Of a DNA stretch of 64,000 nucleotides, positions 12,901 to 23,468 are shown in pieces. The stretch covers positions 1-64,000 of the forward strand of contig JAEQBH010004575.1 of assembly GCA_016808115.1 (NCBI GenBank), written 5' to 3'. The position numbers were made by a program, and so were the translations under genes. The notes under the pieces are model-generated. The model was given only the letters and a program-made list of their open reading frames with translations. It was not told the origin of the DNA and ran no database searches. The DNA is from Tetrastigma voinierianum. Taxonomy: Eukaryota > Streptophyta > Magnoliopsida > Vitales > Vitaceae. Every line of letters starts with the position of its first letter. The first letter of the stretch is position 1.

Positions 12901-13891
12901 ATGAAACAACTTACCTCCACCTGTATATACCTTTATAGAGTTAAAACTATCAACACAATTTTTTCTCAATAAGTTCAATTTTTATCTAACTTCTTGTTAG
13001 ATGTATCGAAGCTCTTCCACTATTCAACTTCTTTACATGGGTTGCACTAGCATGACTCCCTCTCTGACATTAAATTTTTATCTCACCATAGTGTGTGTTC
13101 ATGTTTAGCTTATGTTAATGGAAAGTGGAATTTGGTAGATGCTTGCTGATATAACCTGTAAGGTAAACGACTACTCTTCATGGTGGATGGTCATAGACTT
13201 GCACGATATAGAATAATGGAAACTTAATTGGATGAATGAAAATTGAACAAAAACATTTCATGTATTTACGTAAAGGTTCTGCCTAATGAATTGGGTGTAC
13301 ATAGCTGAACAAAGAGCAATGCATAAACTAACACCAGTGCTTGTGCTGATAAAGGAGTGGATTTAACTTGGTGTATGGTTATGACATAAGATGAATGCGG
13401 TCACATGATAGATTGGGAAACCTTTGATTAGGGATGAGAATGGTTGAACTCCACATATTCTGAGAATGCAATGTTACTGCAGGATTCTTGATTTGGGTTA
13501 CCATTCTATTAAATATTGCGGGATGTATGGTTTTCCTGCTTCGAATCTCTTTTGTCAATCCCTGTAATTTTCTCAGAGTGTTAATACAGATGATATTTCT
13601 GACTACTTATCGAGTTGTATTTTGATGGTACATGGACTTAGTAGTGGGAGCCATGATTCTGCTGGGTTCTTTTTGTTTTGAATTCATGGATGTGATGTCT
13701 TACCTGGTTGATGTGTTGTCATCCTTACACTGATTATTGGGATAGTAAAGCTGATGATTGTTTTGCTTATTTTCTCTTGTAGGACGGAATGGGCTATGCC
13801 AGGCTCAGGGGAGGGTGTTGGGAACTCGTCAGCAGTGAAGCCCCATATTGGGGGTTTGTTTTCAACCCCAGATGTACAGCCTCTTTGGTAA
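989..13891 (+). CDS. NST1-like membrane/zinc-ribbon protein, three coding exons, reading frame interrupted
   Basis: Coding exons are 989-2479, 2991-4150 and 13783-13891. Junctions are CCT|GTAGAA...TGCAG|GTTCTA and CCAA|GTAAGT...TGTAG|GACGGA, and both preserve phase; the stop is TAA at 13889-13891. The start MCILCVIQKW is the first Met of the conserved frame. Two hydrophobic helices follow (about residues 17-37 and 47-65), then a Cys-rich ribbon (CRN..TPYRDQNPGGG..C), a third hydrophobic segment (VVIFACKLLTSFFLSIWWLW), a long Lys/Glu/Arg-rich coiled coil, and a Ser/Pro-rich C-terminal half ending GLFSTPDVQPLW. It resembles plant proteins labelled 'stress response protein NST1-like', which have no defined biochemical role. 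The frame breaks around 1290-1410 (several indels in about 100 bases, hitting the ribbon cysteines), near 1905, 3050 and 3450 (extra T), and at about 3992 (TAG plus extra T). Peptides on both sides of each break stay conserved, so this is either a recent pseudogene or a gene with assembly indels. Confidence 0.75.
2480..2990 (+). other. Intron 1 of the NST1-like gene
   Basis: Intron of 511 bases with donor GTAGAAGT and acceptor GTTACTGCAG. It is T-rich, as plant introns are, with long T runs near 2890-2910. I see no other feature in it. Confidence 0.75.
3139..3276 (+). repeat. In-frame 69-bp tandem duplication inside exon 2
   Basis: Two adjacent copies (3139-3207 and 3208-3276) are identical or nearly so. 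The unit is 69 bases, so it duplicates 23 codons of a Ser-rich stretch (SSQLSSHSSTIQHF...) without shifting frame. From memory related proteins carry one copy. Confidence 0.85.
4900..9640 (+). mobile_element. Decayed L1-type LINE in the sense orientation
   Basis: Translation around 7535-7640 gives SSRGLREGDPISPYLFVIAIEAL-like sequence, the 'RGLRQGDP(L/I)SPYLF' block of plant non-LTR reverse transcriptases. Further along come remnants of STILFCEAS, KINF.E, LRLPL, LRLEKIQRVLMGGG (about 8140-8190), and near 9190-9400 the C-terminal zinc-binding domain of plant LINEs (WIPSKGEFF..., LLKRGWTLANRYV). The catalytic F/YADD block is not intact. Stops and frameshifts occur throughout, so it is dead. The 5' limit is uncertain and the 3' end has no clear poly(A) or target duplication, so both coordinates are approximate. 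Confidence 0.75.
8881..8930 (+). repeat. C-rich low-complexity tract
   Basis: A run of cytosines broken by single A or T bases (ACCACCCC...CCCCCCACC) inside the LINE remnant. It is prone to slippage. The frames that cross it have no other support. Confidence 0.7.
10598..10723 (+). mobile_element. tRNA-derived SINE with 19-bp target duplication
   Basis: The body starts AACCCAATGGTCACTGG and contains GGGATTAGTCGAGGTGCACG and CAAGCTGGTCTGAACA, the conserved core of the plant Au/TS-type SINEs, then an A-rich tail. It is flanked by perfect direct repeats AAAACTAATAGATAGGGTT at 10579-10597 and 10724-10742. The intact 19-bp duplication indicates a fairly recent retroposition into the intron of the NST1-like gene. 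Confidence 0.85.
10743..13782 (+). other. Remainder of intron 2, without genes
   Basis: T-rich intronic DNA. Near-identical neighbouring repeats occur at 11802-11835 (TTCATTAAATACATGTG twice), 11909-11970 (GCAGTTAA.CTCATGTTT twice) and 12623-12667 (GCATCATCCCTATCAATA twice). I see no coding or RNA gene signal. Confidence 0.5.
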
Positions 13892-15690
13892 TTTGATTGG
13901 AAAAAAAAGTGACACAGTATGAGGGGACTTTGAGTATACCTCCTGAGCTCAAAGAGGCAAACAGCTTCTTTTGGAGGAGAGTTTAGAAAACTAAAATGCA
14001 TTGTATCTTCCTTCTCTTCTTTATAAGGGAGATTGATGTTTACTTACATTTAGCATGGATAGGAATACACGTGGTATGCATGCATTACTTGCTCACTTGA
14101 CACAGGCAGGAGTGGTTTCTATAGTTTCTGGTCCGCTGGAGTTTTGAGGTTAGGTGGTGTTCGATTCCTCTTTCGGGGAAAAAAAAAAAGAATCTCCTAA
14201 CCCCCCCTCCTCTCCTCTTTGTGCCGTATCTTACAAGCTGCTGCTGTTGTTGAAATTGGTGGGGGGAGGGGTAATGAGATTTCATCTGTTCATATAATAT
14301 GCTGTTTATACCATTTCAAAGAAAACTTTCTTGTAGACCCTCCTTTGTCCTTTCCTAACTCCAAAATTATGTTGTTTCTCCAGAGAAATAGTATATTTAT
14401 AGAATGTGGTTTTAAAAAGGATATTACTTTGGGTTGATAACCCCATATTATTATGAGGCGTTGTCCGACAATCTCTTTTCTTCTGTGCAACTCTAGATCT
14501 TCTCCCAATCGTTGTCTATCTATATGGAAAGCAATTGAGGGTGGTGTTCAATTTTGAGAATAGTTTATATTTGAAAGTGAAAAAACAAAGGAAAACAGAG
14601 TTGAAAGGGGGAAAGTTGCACAACTTGTGCCTAGGTTTGATGGGGGTGGGTGGTTTGGAATCCTTGGACCTTGTTCTTATTTGCCTGAAGAGACATTAAA
14701 TGTTACTCAACAATTCTTAGTATTAATCATCATCTATTATCTTGTCAATGATGCCAAAGTGGTGTTCTTCTAATAGTAAGGTGCAATTAAAATGGCCGTA
14801 GTAGATGTATGGCTTATGGCTTATCTCAGCGTCACAGGTGTAAAAAAAAAAAAGAATTGGAGCCTAGCATGGTGGACATGCAATGACGCTGTAAATCATG
14901 ACAAGCTTATGGATGGGGAAGATCTAAAGGCAAAACTATGTTTTGGGATTCCTATTTCAATTTATTTGGTAAATTAGGGCTAAAAGACTAGAAACAAAGG
15001 CTATGTTAGCCTTGATTTAAAAAAATATTTGATAAAGGTTCAACAAAGTACAAACCTTAGTATACCTTGGTATTATCATATATCTTAAGGTACTACTATC
15101 TCGGACCTAAATGATGTTGATTTAAGGTTTTTTAGGGAAGTATGTTTCAAGTTGCTTATTTTAAAATAAAAGATAAATAGGTACAAAGAACTTTGATAAA
15201 TAAAAGATAAATAGGTACAAAAAACTTCAATTGCATCAGTTAGTACATTTAGTACATTTGAAAAAAAAAAAATTGTCTTTGAGGAACAAAAGGGATAATT
15301 TGGCAAATAATAAACTGGCCCTCTTAAATATCCAACTAGTATTCCATTTGGATAAAAACAAAGAGAAAAACATGGTACACTATGCACTGCTCATATCTTC
15401 ATCTTCCCCGCTCTTATTATTTCTTTCTTTTCTCATCTTCCTCGATCGTTAAAGCGAAAGAAAAAAAATCCTAAGTGTCACGTTGAGTAGTAGCTCGACG
15501 TAACGAAACTCTGCTAACCACAGAATTTAGCCATGTAAGCCCAATTTATTAAACTCCTTTCCCGTTCCCGTCGGTACCTTCCTCCAAAGCTAAGGGGAAA
15601 AGTGTAATTTGCATTTTAGTTTCATGAAAAATAGTTTTTTGTTTTTGGATGGATGAGTGGTTGCAGAAAAAAATGATTGTGAAGATTAAT
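13892..15690 (+). other. 3' flank of the NST1-like gene and intergenic DNA
   Basis: The first several hundred bases are probably 3' UTR. An A-run lies at 14179-14190. A tandem duplication of about 35 bases (AAAATAAAAGATAAATAGGTACAAA..) lies at 15165-15225. No further gene is supported. Confidence 0.4.
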
Positions 15691-15845
15691 TTGATACGAT
15701 GGGGTACCATGATAACATGTTTGTCCCTCTGACCTCATTTTTCGTAAGTACTAATCCTAACAATGTCTGTGGAGTACTACATCGATATGCATTAGATGCT
15801 ACGATTAACGATCTCAAATCTTACCTTAATGGAAGGAATTACATA

Positions 15846-17335
15846 AACCCCTTTCTTATCATCTTTCTGATCAATACTTCAGTTCTCATCCATTTTTACT
15901 TCATAAAATTACATAATTATAGTTGCATCCCTGGATGTAGAATGAAATTAAGCATATATATGAAAGTTAGGGAATCTTACTTTGTGCTAAGATAAGGTCC
16001 TTGCGGGAAAATTGGTAAATTTGTTATCTGTAATCACCTTTGGGTGTTGTGTGGAAAGGGTCCCTAAACCCTTATTTACCACATTTTGTTGTCCAAAAAC
16101 TCAATTCTCATCCCATTTATATTTCATGAAATGCATGAATTATATTTGGACTCCTCGATGGAGAACCAAATTAAGTATGTATGTGAAATATTTGGGAGTC
16201 ATACTCCAGTGAGCATCTTTGTCACATAGCTAGGGAAAAAGTTGTAACCGGGTTATCGCAGTAATGTTTAGAGTAAAAATAAACTCAAACCCTTTTCCTA
16301 TGACCCAAGTGCACATGTAATACTTTAATATAATGCAATCTTCTTATTAATGTAATACGAGTCTTTACCTTCTGATAAGTCTTCTTAATAAGTCAGTAAA
16401 CCCTATCTACCACATTTCTTTGTCAGATTTCGGTTTTCATCAATTTATATTTCATGAAATGCATGAATTATATTTGGACTCCTCGATGGAGAACCAAAGT
16501 AAGTATGTATGTGAAATGTTTTGAGAATTCATACTTTGAGTGAGCATGCGATCATAGAAATTAGGGGAAAAGTTTAACTAGGTTATCTGTAGTAATGTTT
16601 AGGTAAAAAAAAACTCAAACCCTTTTCCCTATGACCTAAGTGCACATGTACCACTTTAATATAATGCAAGTATTACCTTAGTGTAATGTAGTAACTGCCC
16701 TACAAGTATCAGATACTACCTTAATAGAAAGTCCTTAAACCCCTATTTACCACATTTTGCTTTCCAAAAACTCAATTTTCATCCCATTTATATTTCATGA
16801 AATGTATGAATTATATTTGGACTCCTCGATGGAGAACCAAAGTAAGTATGTACGTGAAATGTTTGAGAATTCATACTTAATTGAGCGTGGTCCTTAAATT
16901 TAGGGGAAAAGTTGTAGGGTTATACGTAGTAATGTTTAGGTAAAAATAAACTCAAACCCTTTTCCACCTTGTGAGTGCACAGATACTACTTTAATATAAT
17001 GCAGTACTACCTTAGTAATCTGAGGTACTACTTCCTGATGTCAGTCTTACCTTATCTAGAAGTCTCTAAACCCTGTTACCGTTCTTGTCCAAGAAACTCA
17101 GGTTGTCATCCCATTTACATATTTCATGAGAAATGCATGGGGCTATGTTTGGACTCCTCGATGGAGAACAAAGTAAGAAATGCATTATGTGAAATGTTTG
17201 AAATTCATACTTGAGTGAGCAGCGATCCTTTGCTAGGAAAAAGTTGTAGCAAGTTATGCATGTAATGTTTAGATAAAAATAAACTCAAACCCTTTTCCCT
17301 ATGACCCAAGTGCATAGGTACTACTTTAATATAAT
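15846..17335 (+). repeat. Tandem repeat array, unit about 333 bp
   Basis: Four recognisable units begin near 16065, 16397, 16737 and 17068 (spacings 332, 340 and 331). A truncated, more diverged unit lies at 15846-16064. Each unit has AAACCC..TATTTACCACATTT, then CATCCCATTTATATTTCATG, then TTTGGACTCCTCGATGGAGAA, then AAACTCAAACCCTTTTCC, then a T/A-rich tail with TACTTTAATATAATGCA. Units differ by scattered substitutions and short indels. Frames that run across it are a by-product of the repeat. Confidence 0.85.
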
Positions 17336-18440
17336 TGATTCACATGCCCGTAGGGTATTCTAATTCAACAAAATTTATAACCTAATACCTCATTACTCTG
17401 TAGCATTTGCTACTATAGTATAAGCGGCTCTAGGATCGAATCCCACATGGATGGGTTTCTTCGTAAAAATGACTACTCTTAAGGTTTACACTTGGTGATT
17501 ATAGTTTGGATATTGGGATTATGATAAAAGGGATTGGTTTTAATGGTTATCACTGAAAATAAAATAGATTAGAATGTGGAATGGGGTCCCTTGAAGTATC
17601 AGGACACTAGGTTTAGGTTCTTTAGGCAAATGAGGGGGTTTCCAGGTTGTTACCTCGCATTGGGGAGGATAACATATAGTTATCTCCCAAATCGGATCTT
17701 CATTTAGCTATAAAAACTAACCCTCGTTACATATCTTTGAAAATGGCATTCACTGCCCATTAATACTCTCGATTAGGTGACAACGTCTCCTTAGTCACCT
17801 TCAATGGCTCATAAATGATAACTAGCAGACCTGTGGCTGGATGCAGCATTAAGCGTCGATGAGCGCAGAGAAACTACACAGAATATTAGCGAATTTAATT
17901 GGCTGAGAGGGCAAACACAAGGATTGAAGAGCAATTAATGATAGCGGAATACTGCGTGAAAAACATTGGAAACCCTTGGTTTGCTGCCTTGGATCGCCCT
18001 TGATGTATACCTTGAGAGGGAAGGGGTTTGCCCTCATTGCTGAAATCATTCTCGGTGTTTGACCGGTGAGAGAGGAAAGAAAATGAAGAACGGGGCTTGT
18101 TCGTGAGCCTCCCAAAACTTCAATAATCAAAAGTTACTTACAAAGTGTTCTTTTGGGTATTATATACCACCAAAACAATACAAATTACCAAATTGTATAA
18201 ACTAAACACTATTACATGGGGAGAATTTGGGAAGAAAACAAAAAGAGAGACAAAAAGTAAAAAAGAATGGTAGGCTAATTCGTAGTAAAAAAGAATGCAT
18301 TATTGATTACTACTCAAATAGTGTTGTTCCATACTCTTAACACTCCGGGTTTTGAGCACTTTTTGTGTAGTAATTAATAAATTATTGATTGGCGTTAAGG
18401 GAACTAAATGATACTTTTGATAAAATTTTACTGGCAATTT
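17336..18440. mobile_element. Probable degenerate retroelement non-coding sequence
   Basis: It contains a 'GGATCGAATCCCACATGGATGG' type passage like those at 58,250 and 22,940, followed by long non-coding sequence of higher complexity than ordinary intergenic DNA. This pattern is common in non-coding parts of plant LTR elements. I cannot find LTR ends, so element class and borders are unproven. Confidence 0.25.
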
Positions 18441-19440
18441 TTGTAGTTTTCACAGGCTATATATTTTGAAGATAGGGATGCAGCTCAGCGCTGAAATCAG
18501 TGGAACTGAGTTGCGAACACGAAGGCGAGAACGACTGACGGATAGTGCGAAGCCTTGCCAATTGCCAGCCTTGCCATGGCTAAGTCGAGACAGCCATAGC
18601 TGAGGCGAATCATAACCTGGCGGATGCCTCGAAGACACATGCATGGGCACCCAGACATGCATGTGATCTCCTCCCAAACCTTGATGGCATGGGGCATGAC
18701 CCGACACGTGCATGTGGGATCGAAGACATAGTGCAATGCTCGGGCAGGGAAGCGACATGTTATGGGCCAGAGCCTGACCAATGGCGGTGCATGGCTATGG
18801 GCGGCCTTGAGCATGGAGCCAGGACATTGCCACTAGGCGTGGAGCTTGCATCGAGATGATCCTTGGTGGATGCCTGATAGGACCTAGAATATAGTTGAGA
18901 CGGAGTTGATGGCTAAGAGCCTTCTTGGTGCAGCAATCACACTTGTTGGAAGAGGTGCGAGCAGTTGGGGTTGAATTTCGAATAAAGCTTTGGAGGGAAC
19001 AATCAAATGGTCTAAAGCTCCAATAGGTGTGTCTTTTAGAAGAGTTGCAGGCAGTTGCAACTGATCAAGGGATTGGTTGGCTCTTTGGTGGTTGTCTTTG
19101 TAAAGAAGTCTAGAAAGACTTATTGTTATAATATAGTCACTTTATTACTGTAGTTTGTAAAATGAATACTTGTTGAGTAATACAAGTTGAGTTGAAGGAC
19201 TTCGTAAAAAGGGAATTTGTTGTTATATACTTCTTATTGTTTGATCTGCGTAGGTTGTGGAAGGTTGCTTCATACGGGGTCTTAGAACATCACCTAAGGG
19301 AAGGTTCTTGGTTTGAGAAAACCACTGATGTGACGGTTAACCGAGTCTTTATAGTAAAGTCTCGTTGGACTTATAATAAGAAACCATTCTCTTAGTCTCT
19401 AAGCATCATCTCTCCCCCAACATCTTATCTATGGCCCAGA
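18441..19440. other. G/C-richer block without recognised gene
   Basis: Base composition rises sharply (18,480-18,950) relative to the flanks, with repeated GCATG words (for example around 18,640-18,740). Overlapping frames of about 100 codons on the minus strand lack domain resemblance. Probably old transposon sequence. Confidence 0.3.
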
Positions 19441-20027
19441 CATGAGTGGAAAAACATGGAAGGAGATAGAGAGTTATGCTTAATAATAAGGTCAAGAGTA
19501 ATAATAGTGAAACTACTAATGGATATCCTATGAAATAGATCAATATGAGTATTAAAAATTCAACTTGTTATTTGTGAGATAACTTCATCGATAAATACAT
19601 TGTATTTTTTGTATTGCGTAATTTATATAATATATTAAATGTTTATTGGGATTCGGGCATGAGACTCATCCCCTCTTTGGATGTTATGCTGCAAAAAACT
19701 TTGAATCTTCTTAATTGAACGGGCATGGACAAATGGCGCATTTAGTTACATGGATTACACTGACGATGGATATATTCTCTTAATGAATTCCATAATTTCT
19801 ATGAATGGGATGTTTAATTACAAGACATCAAAATCATTGATGGATTTATTTATGAGTCCAAAGGTGAGATTGGTTCCCATGAGTACTTAGGCAAAACTTA
19901 TGAAGTTTTTTCACGAGTGTTTTAGGTAGAACACATGACGTTTGTACAACTCAAAGTCAAGAAACCAATATAGAATATATGCTCTTTGAATTATGTAAAG
20001 AAATATCAGCTCATGGAAATTTATTTT

Positions 20028-22823
20028 TGGGAAATGTTGCAAAAATCCCCTCGTGTTTTTCCAAAATTCTCATTTATATCTCAAACTTCTTTATTTTTTA
20101 GTCTAAAAAGGTTTCTAAAGCTTATTATCGTAGTTCACTTTAATTCCTATTCTGACAACACCGTTAGATTGGCTGTTAAATGGGTTATGTTGCTTTTAAA
20201 TGCTGACGTGGCATCGTAGTACCCACCCAACCCAGTAGCAGCCACCCGATGACGCCAAGTAATTTTTATAAATTTTATTTTATTTTAATTTTAAAATCTA
20301 ATATGAAAATCCAACATTTGTTCTTTATATATAAATAAATTATTTGTTATTTAAATTTATTAGATAAAAATCAAGGTATATAAATAAATGTTAAGTTTTA
20401 AAATCTACTAAATAAAATTCAAATTTGGTATTAAAAAAATTTAAGTAAATTTGATTTGCTAAATGAAAAATCAAGTTACCTAAATTTGTTTAGTAAATTT
20501 GATTTTTCATATAATAAGTCAACATTTATTTAGTAAATTCATACTTTTATTTTGATTTATTTTTAATTATTCAACATTTACTACATTTAATAAATGAAAA
20601 TCAGGCCCACTAAAATTTTAGTAAATCAAAATTTATAAATACATATTGAAATTTTTAAAATACTAAATAAAATTAAAATTTTATTTTTTTAAAAACATTG
20701 ATTTATTAAATGAAAATCAAATTTACTAAATTTAAAATTACGAATAATTTATTTATATATAAAAAAAAATAAATGTTGAATTTTAAATAAGAGATAATTG
20801 AAGGAAGATGATATATTTCATTGATAAAAACAACATATTTATATACAAGACAATCCTAAACCAACAAAGAAAGCACATAAGCTTTCCTAACTCTACATGA
20901 ATACATTTTTCCTTTTCTTAACTAGTTTCTAATTCTACAAAACTATAAAACTTCCCCTCAAGTTGGAACATAGATGTTGATCGTGCCCAACTTGGTATAA
21001 AGATAACTTACCCAATCCCCACTCAAAGGTTTTGTGAAAATATCTTATAACCGTTCTTTAGTCTTTACATATCATGTAGAGATCAACCCCAATTGATCTT
21101 CTCACAGACAAAATGACAATCTATCTCAATATGTTTGGTTCGTTCATGAAATATTGTGTTCGATGTTATATGCATTGCAGCTTAGTTATCACACAAAAGC
21201 TTCGCTGGTATTGAAGTTTCGATGCCCACTTTAATCAATAATTGACGTATCAACATGATCTCGCATATAGCTTGTGCCATGGCTTGATAATCTAACTCCG
21301 CACTAGACCACGAGACAACACTTTGCTTCTTACTCTTTCATGATACCAGATTTCCTCTAATAAAGACACAATATCCTGAAGTGGATCTCCTGTCTTCCTT
21401 GGATCCTACCTTGTCCACATTTGAAAAGCACTCAACTTTGGTATGCCCATGCTTCTTATACAATATTCCACATCCAAGAGCTTCTTTCAAGTAACATAAG
21501 ATATGTTCTATAACTGTCCAATGATTGATTGTAGGAGATGACATCAGCACACTTACCAAATAAGCGATATCCGAGCGAGTTACTATAAGGTAATTCAATT
21601 TCCCTATCAATCTTTTGTATCTCTTAAGATCTTCAAATAATTATCCTTCTTAGTGAGTTGTATATTAGGAGCCATAAGAGTACTACAAGGTTTGGTGCCC
21701 AATTTCCTTGTCTCAAATAACATATCAAGTACATATTTCCATTGAGATAATAAAATTCCCTACTTATTTCTCATGACTTCAACACCCAAGAAAAACTTCA
21801 ACATTCCTAAATCCTTTGTGTGAAACTAACTATGAAGAAAGGATTTTAGAGATCATGTATCTTTGAAATACTCATTACGATAATATCATCTACATACACT
21901 ACCAGTAAAATACTACTAGAACTGGAATTTTTATAGAAGACAGAGTAGTCAGATTTACTTTTTTGCATACCAAATGTCTCAACTGCCTGATTGAATTTTC
22001 CAAACCAAGCACGGGGATTGTTTCAAACTATACAGAAATTTCCGAAGACGACACACATTCCCTATCTTCCCCAGAGCAACAAAACCCGAAAGTTGCTCAA
22101 TGTAAACTTCTTCCTGAAGATCTTCATGTAGAAAGACATTCCTGATATCAAGTTCATGCAAGTCCCAATCATCAAAAGCAACAAGAAAAATAAACAAACA
22201 AACAGATGTCAGCTTAGTTATAGGAGAAAAAGTATTAGAATAATTAACTTCATAAGTCTGAACATAACCCTTAGCAACAAGATGACCTTCAATCTAGCCA
22301 CAGATGCATTCGTATTAAACTTTACTACAAACACCTAACGACAACCAATAACCTTTTGTTAAGAGGAAAGACACTGCTCCACGACTACGATCATCTAAGG
22401 TTTATGCTTATTCACTATAGCACTACTTACAACTAAGACTAGATAAACTCAATAACAAGCAGCGTTAAGAGAACAATTTTATTTAGTATATTTTAAAATT
22501 TAAAATAAAATAATTTTTTAAGTAAAAAAAATGGCTTGAACGTGATTGGGTGGATGCTGTTGGGGTTGGGCTGGGTGGAGGGAATGGGTTTGGTGGTTCC
22601 AACGGAGAGGGTTAGAGAGGAGAGGAGTGTGTGTGGGGGTTCCATGGTGACACGTCAGCATTTAATGGGCAATCGTTCCATTTAATAGCCTACTTAACGG
22701 TTCCATCATGACAGGGACTAAGGACTAATGTGAGTTACGTAAATATAAAAGGTATTTTTAGATAAAAAAAGTGTGAAATGTAAATGAGAGATTTGAAAAT
22801 CAGGGTTTTTTTTTAACTTTTCC
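20028..22823. mobile_element. Non-autonomous Mutator-like element with 9-bp target duplication
   Basis: Terminal inverted repeats of roughly 200 bases can be read. The left starts GGGAAATGTTGCAAAAATCCC and the right, reverse-complemented, starts GGAAAAGTTAAAAAAAAACCC. Further in, both contain TCTCATTTAYATYTCA, then ACCGTTA, and AAATGCTGACGTGKCA. The element is flanked by perfect 9-bp direct repeats ATTTATTTT at 20019-20027 and 22824-22832. Nine-base duplications and long terminal repeats are the hallmark of MULEs. No transposase is present; the interior is very A/T-rich and contains Copia debris. Confidence 0.8.
20790..22390 (-). mobile_element. Copia fragment nested in the MULE
   Basis: Minus-strand reading at 21979-22197 gives WDLHELDIRNVFLHEDLQEE and VCRLRKFLYSLKQSP, the Copia reverse transcriptase core. 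At 21338-21610 it gives GKLNYLIVTRSDIAYLVSVL and GSKEDRRSTSGYCVFI, the start of Copia RNase H. About 20,945-20,955 reads, on the minus strand, as a purine-rich tract (TTGAGGGGAAG) that would precede a 3' LTR. Stops separate the pieces and gag and integrase are missing. Confidence 0.75.
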
Positions 22824-22832
22824 ATTTATTTT

Positions 22833-23468
22833 CACTAGCTTTCTAATTGTTCCTTCTTCACTAAGTAAGGAGTCATGATTGTTAGACAAGTGTAATACGG
22901 TAGCAAGAGGAATAAATAAAGAATGTGTCAATCCCACAAAGAGCGAGTAAATATGGAGAAAGCTCTAGTTCTTGTCCTTCTTGTTGCAAACTTGCAGCAG
23001 CTATTATTAGGCAACATTGGGCTTAGCGCTTAGGCAAGTCTCCTTCACCTCTAGATAAATTATTGACTACAGTACTACACTGGTGGCAATGATAATAGCT
23101 AGTTCTTCCACTGTTTTAAGTTCTGTCAATCAGTTCGTTCTCATCGTTAATCAAATGTTACAAGCTACCATTCTTCTTATGAACAACTAGAGAGTATTTT
23201 AAGTTACAGTTTGTATTCTCCCATCATCTGTCGTCTTCATGATTGAAGACAAGGAAATAGAACCATTGTCATATCTGAAGATTCCACAGCAGTACATATA
23301 TTCGAGCTCTCGTATAAACTTAGAGAGACTTTAAACACGTTATGCAGCAACAGCAAAGATGTCAAAAACAAACACATCTACATCATCTATAGGGTAAACC
23401 GCGTTAAAACTTACAGAGAATAGAATTACAACTAATTAGAGTAAGATACGAAACATTACTTTCACATG
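22833..23468. other. Intergenic DNA downstream of the CIPK gene
   Basis: Contains a passage near 22,940 (GTGTCAATCCCACAAAGAGCG) resembling retroelement non-coding sequence, and presumably the 3' UTR of the minus-strand kinase gene toward 23,468. No coding signal. Confidence 0.4.

Larger units (their letters stand above)
4151..13782 (+). other. Intron 2 of the NST1-like gene (9.6 kb)
   Basis: The donor is AA|GTAAGTTC and the acceptor TTCTCTTGTAG|GACGG. Joining them restores the Lys codon and continues with TEWAMPGSGEG, the expected C-terminal stretch. The intron is enlarged by a decayed LINE (about 4.9-9.6 kb) and a SINE (10.6-10.7 kb). The remainder (4.15-4.9 and 10.75-13.78 kb) is T-rich DNA with several short tandem duplications and no coding signal. 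Confidence 0.7.

Noticed and set aside
15846..17214. Frames of 66-98 codons with similar peptides
   Set aside because: The peptides repeat because the underlying 333-bp unit repeats; frames are not kept between units.
18450..18814. Two overlapping minus-strand frames of about 100 codons
   Set aside because: Long only because of the locally higher G/C content; rich in Cys/His/Pro without a motif, and no splice or start context.
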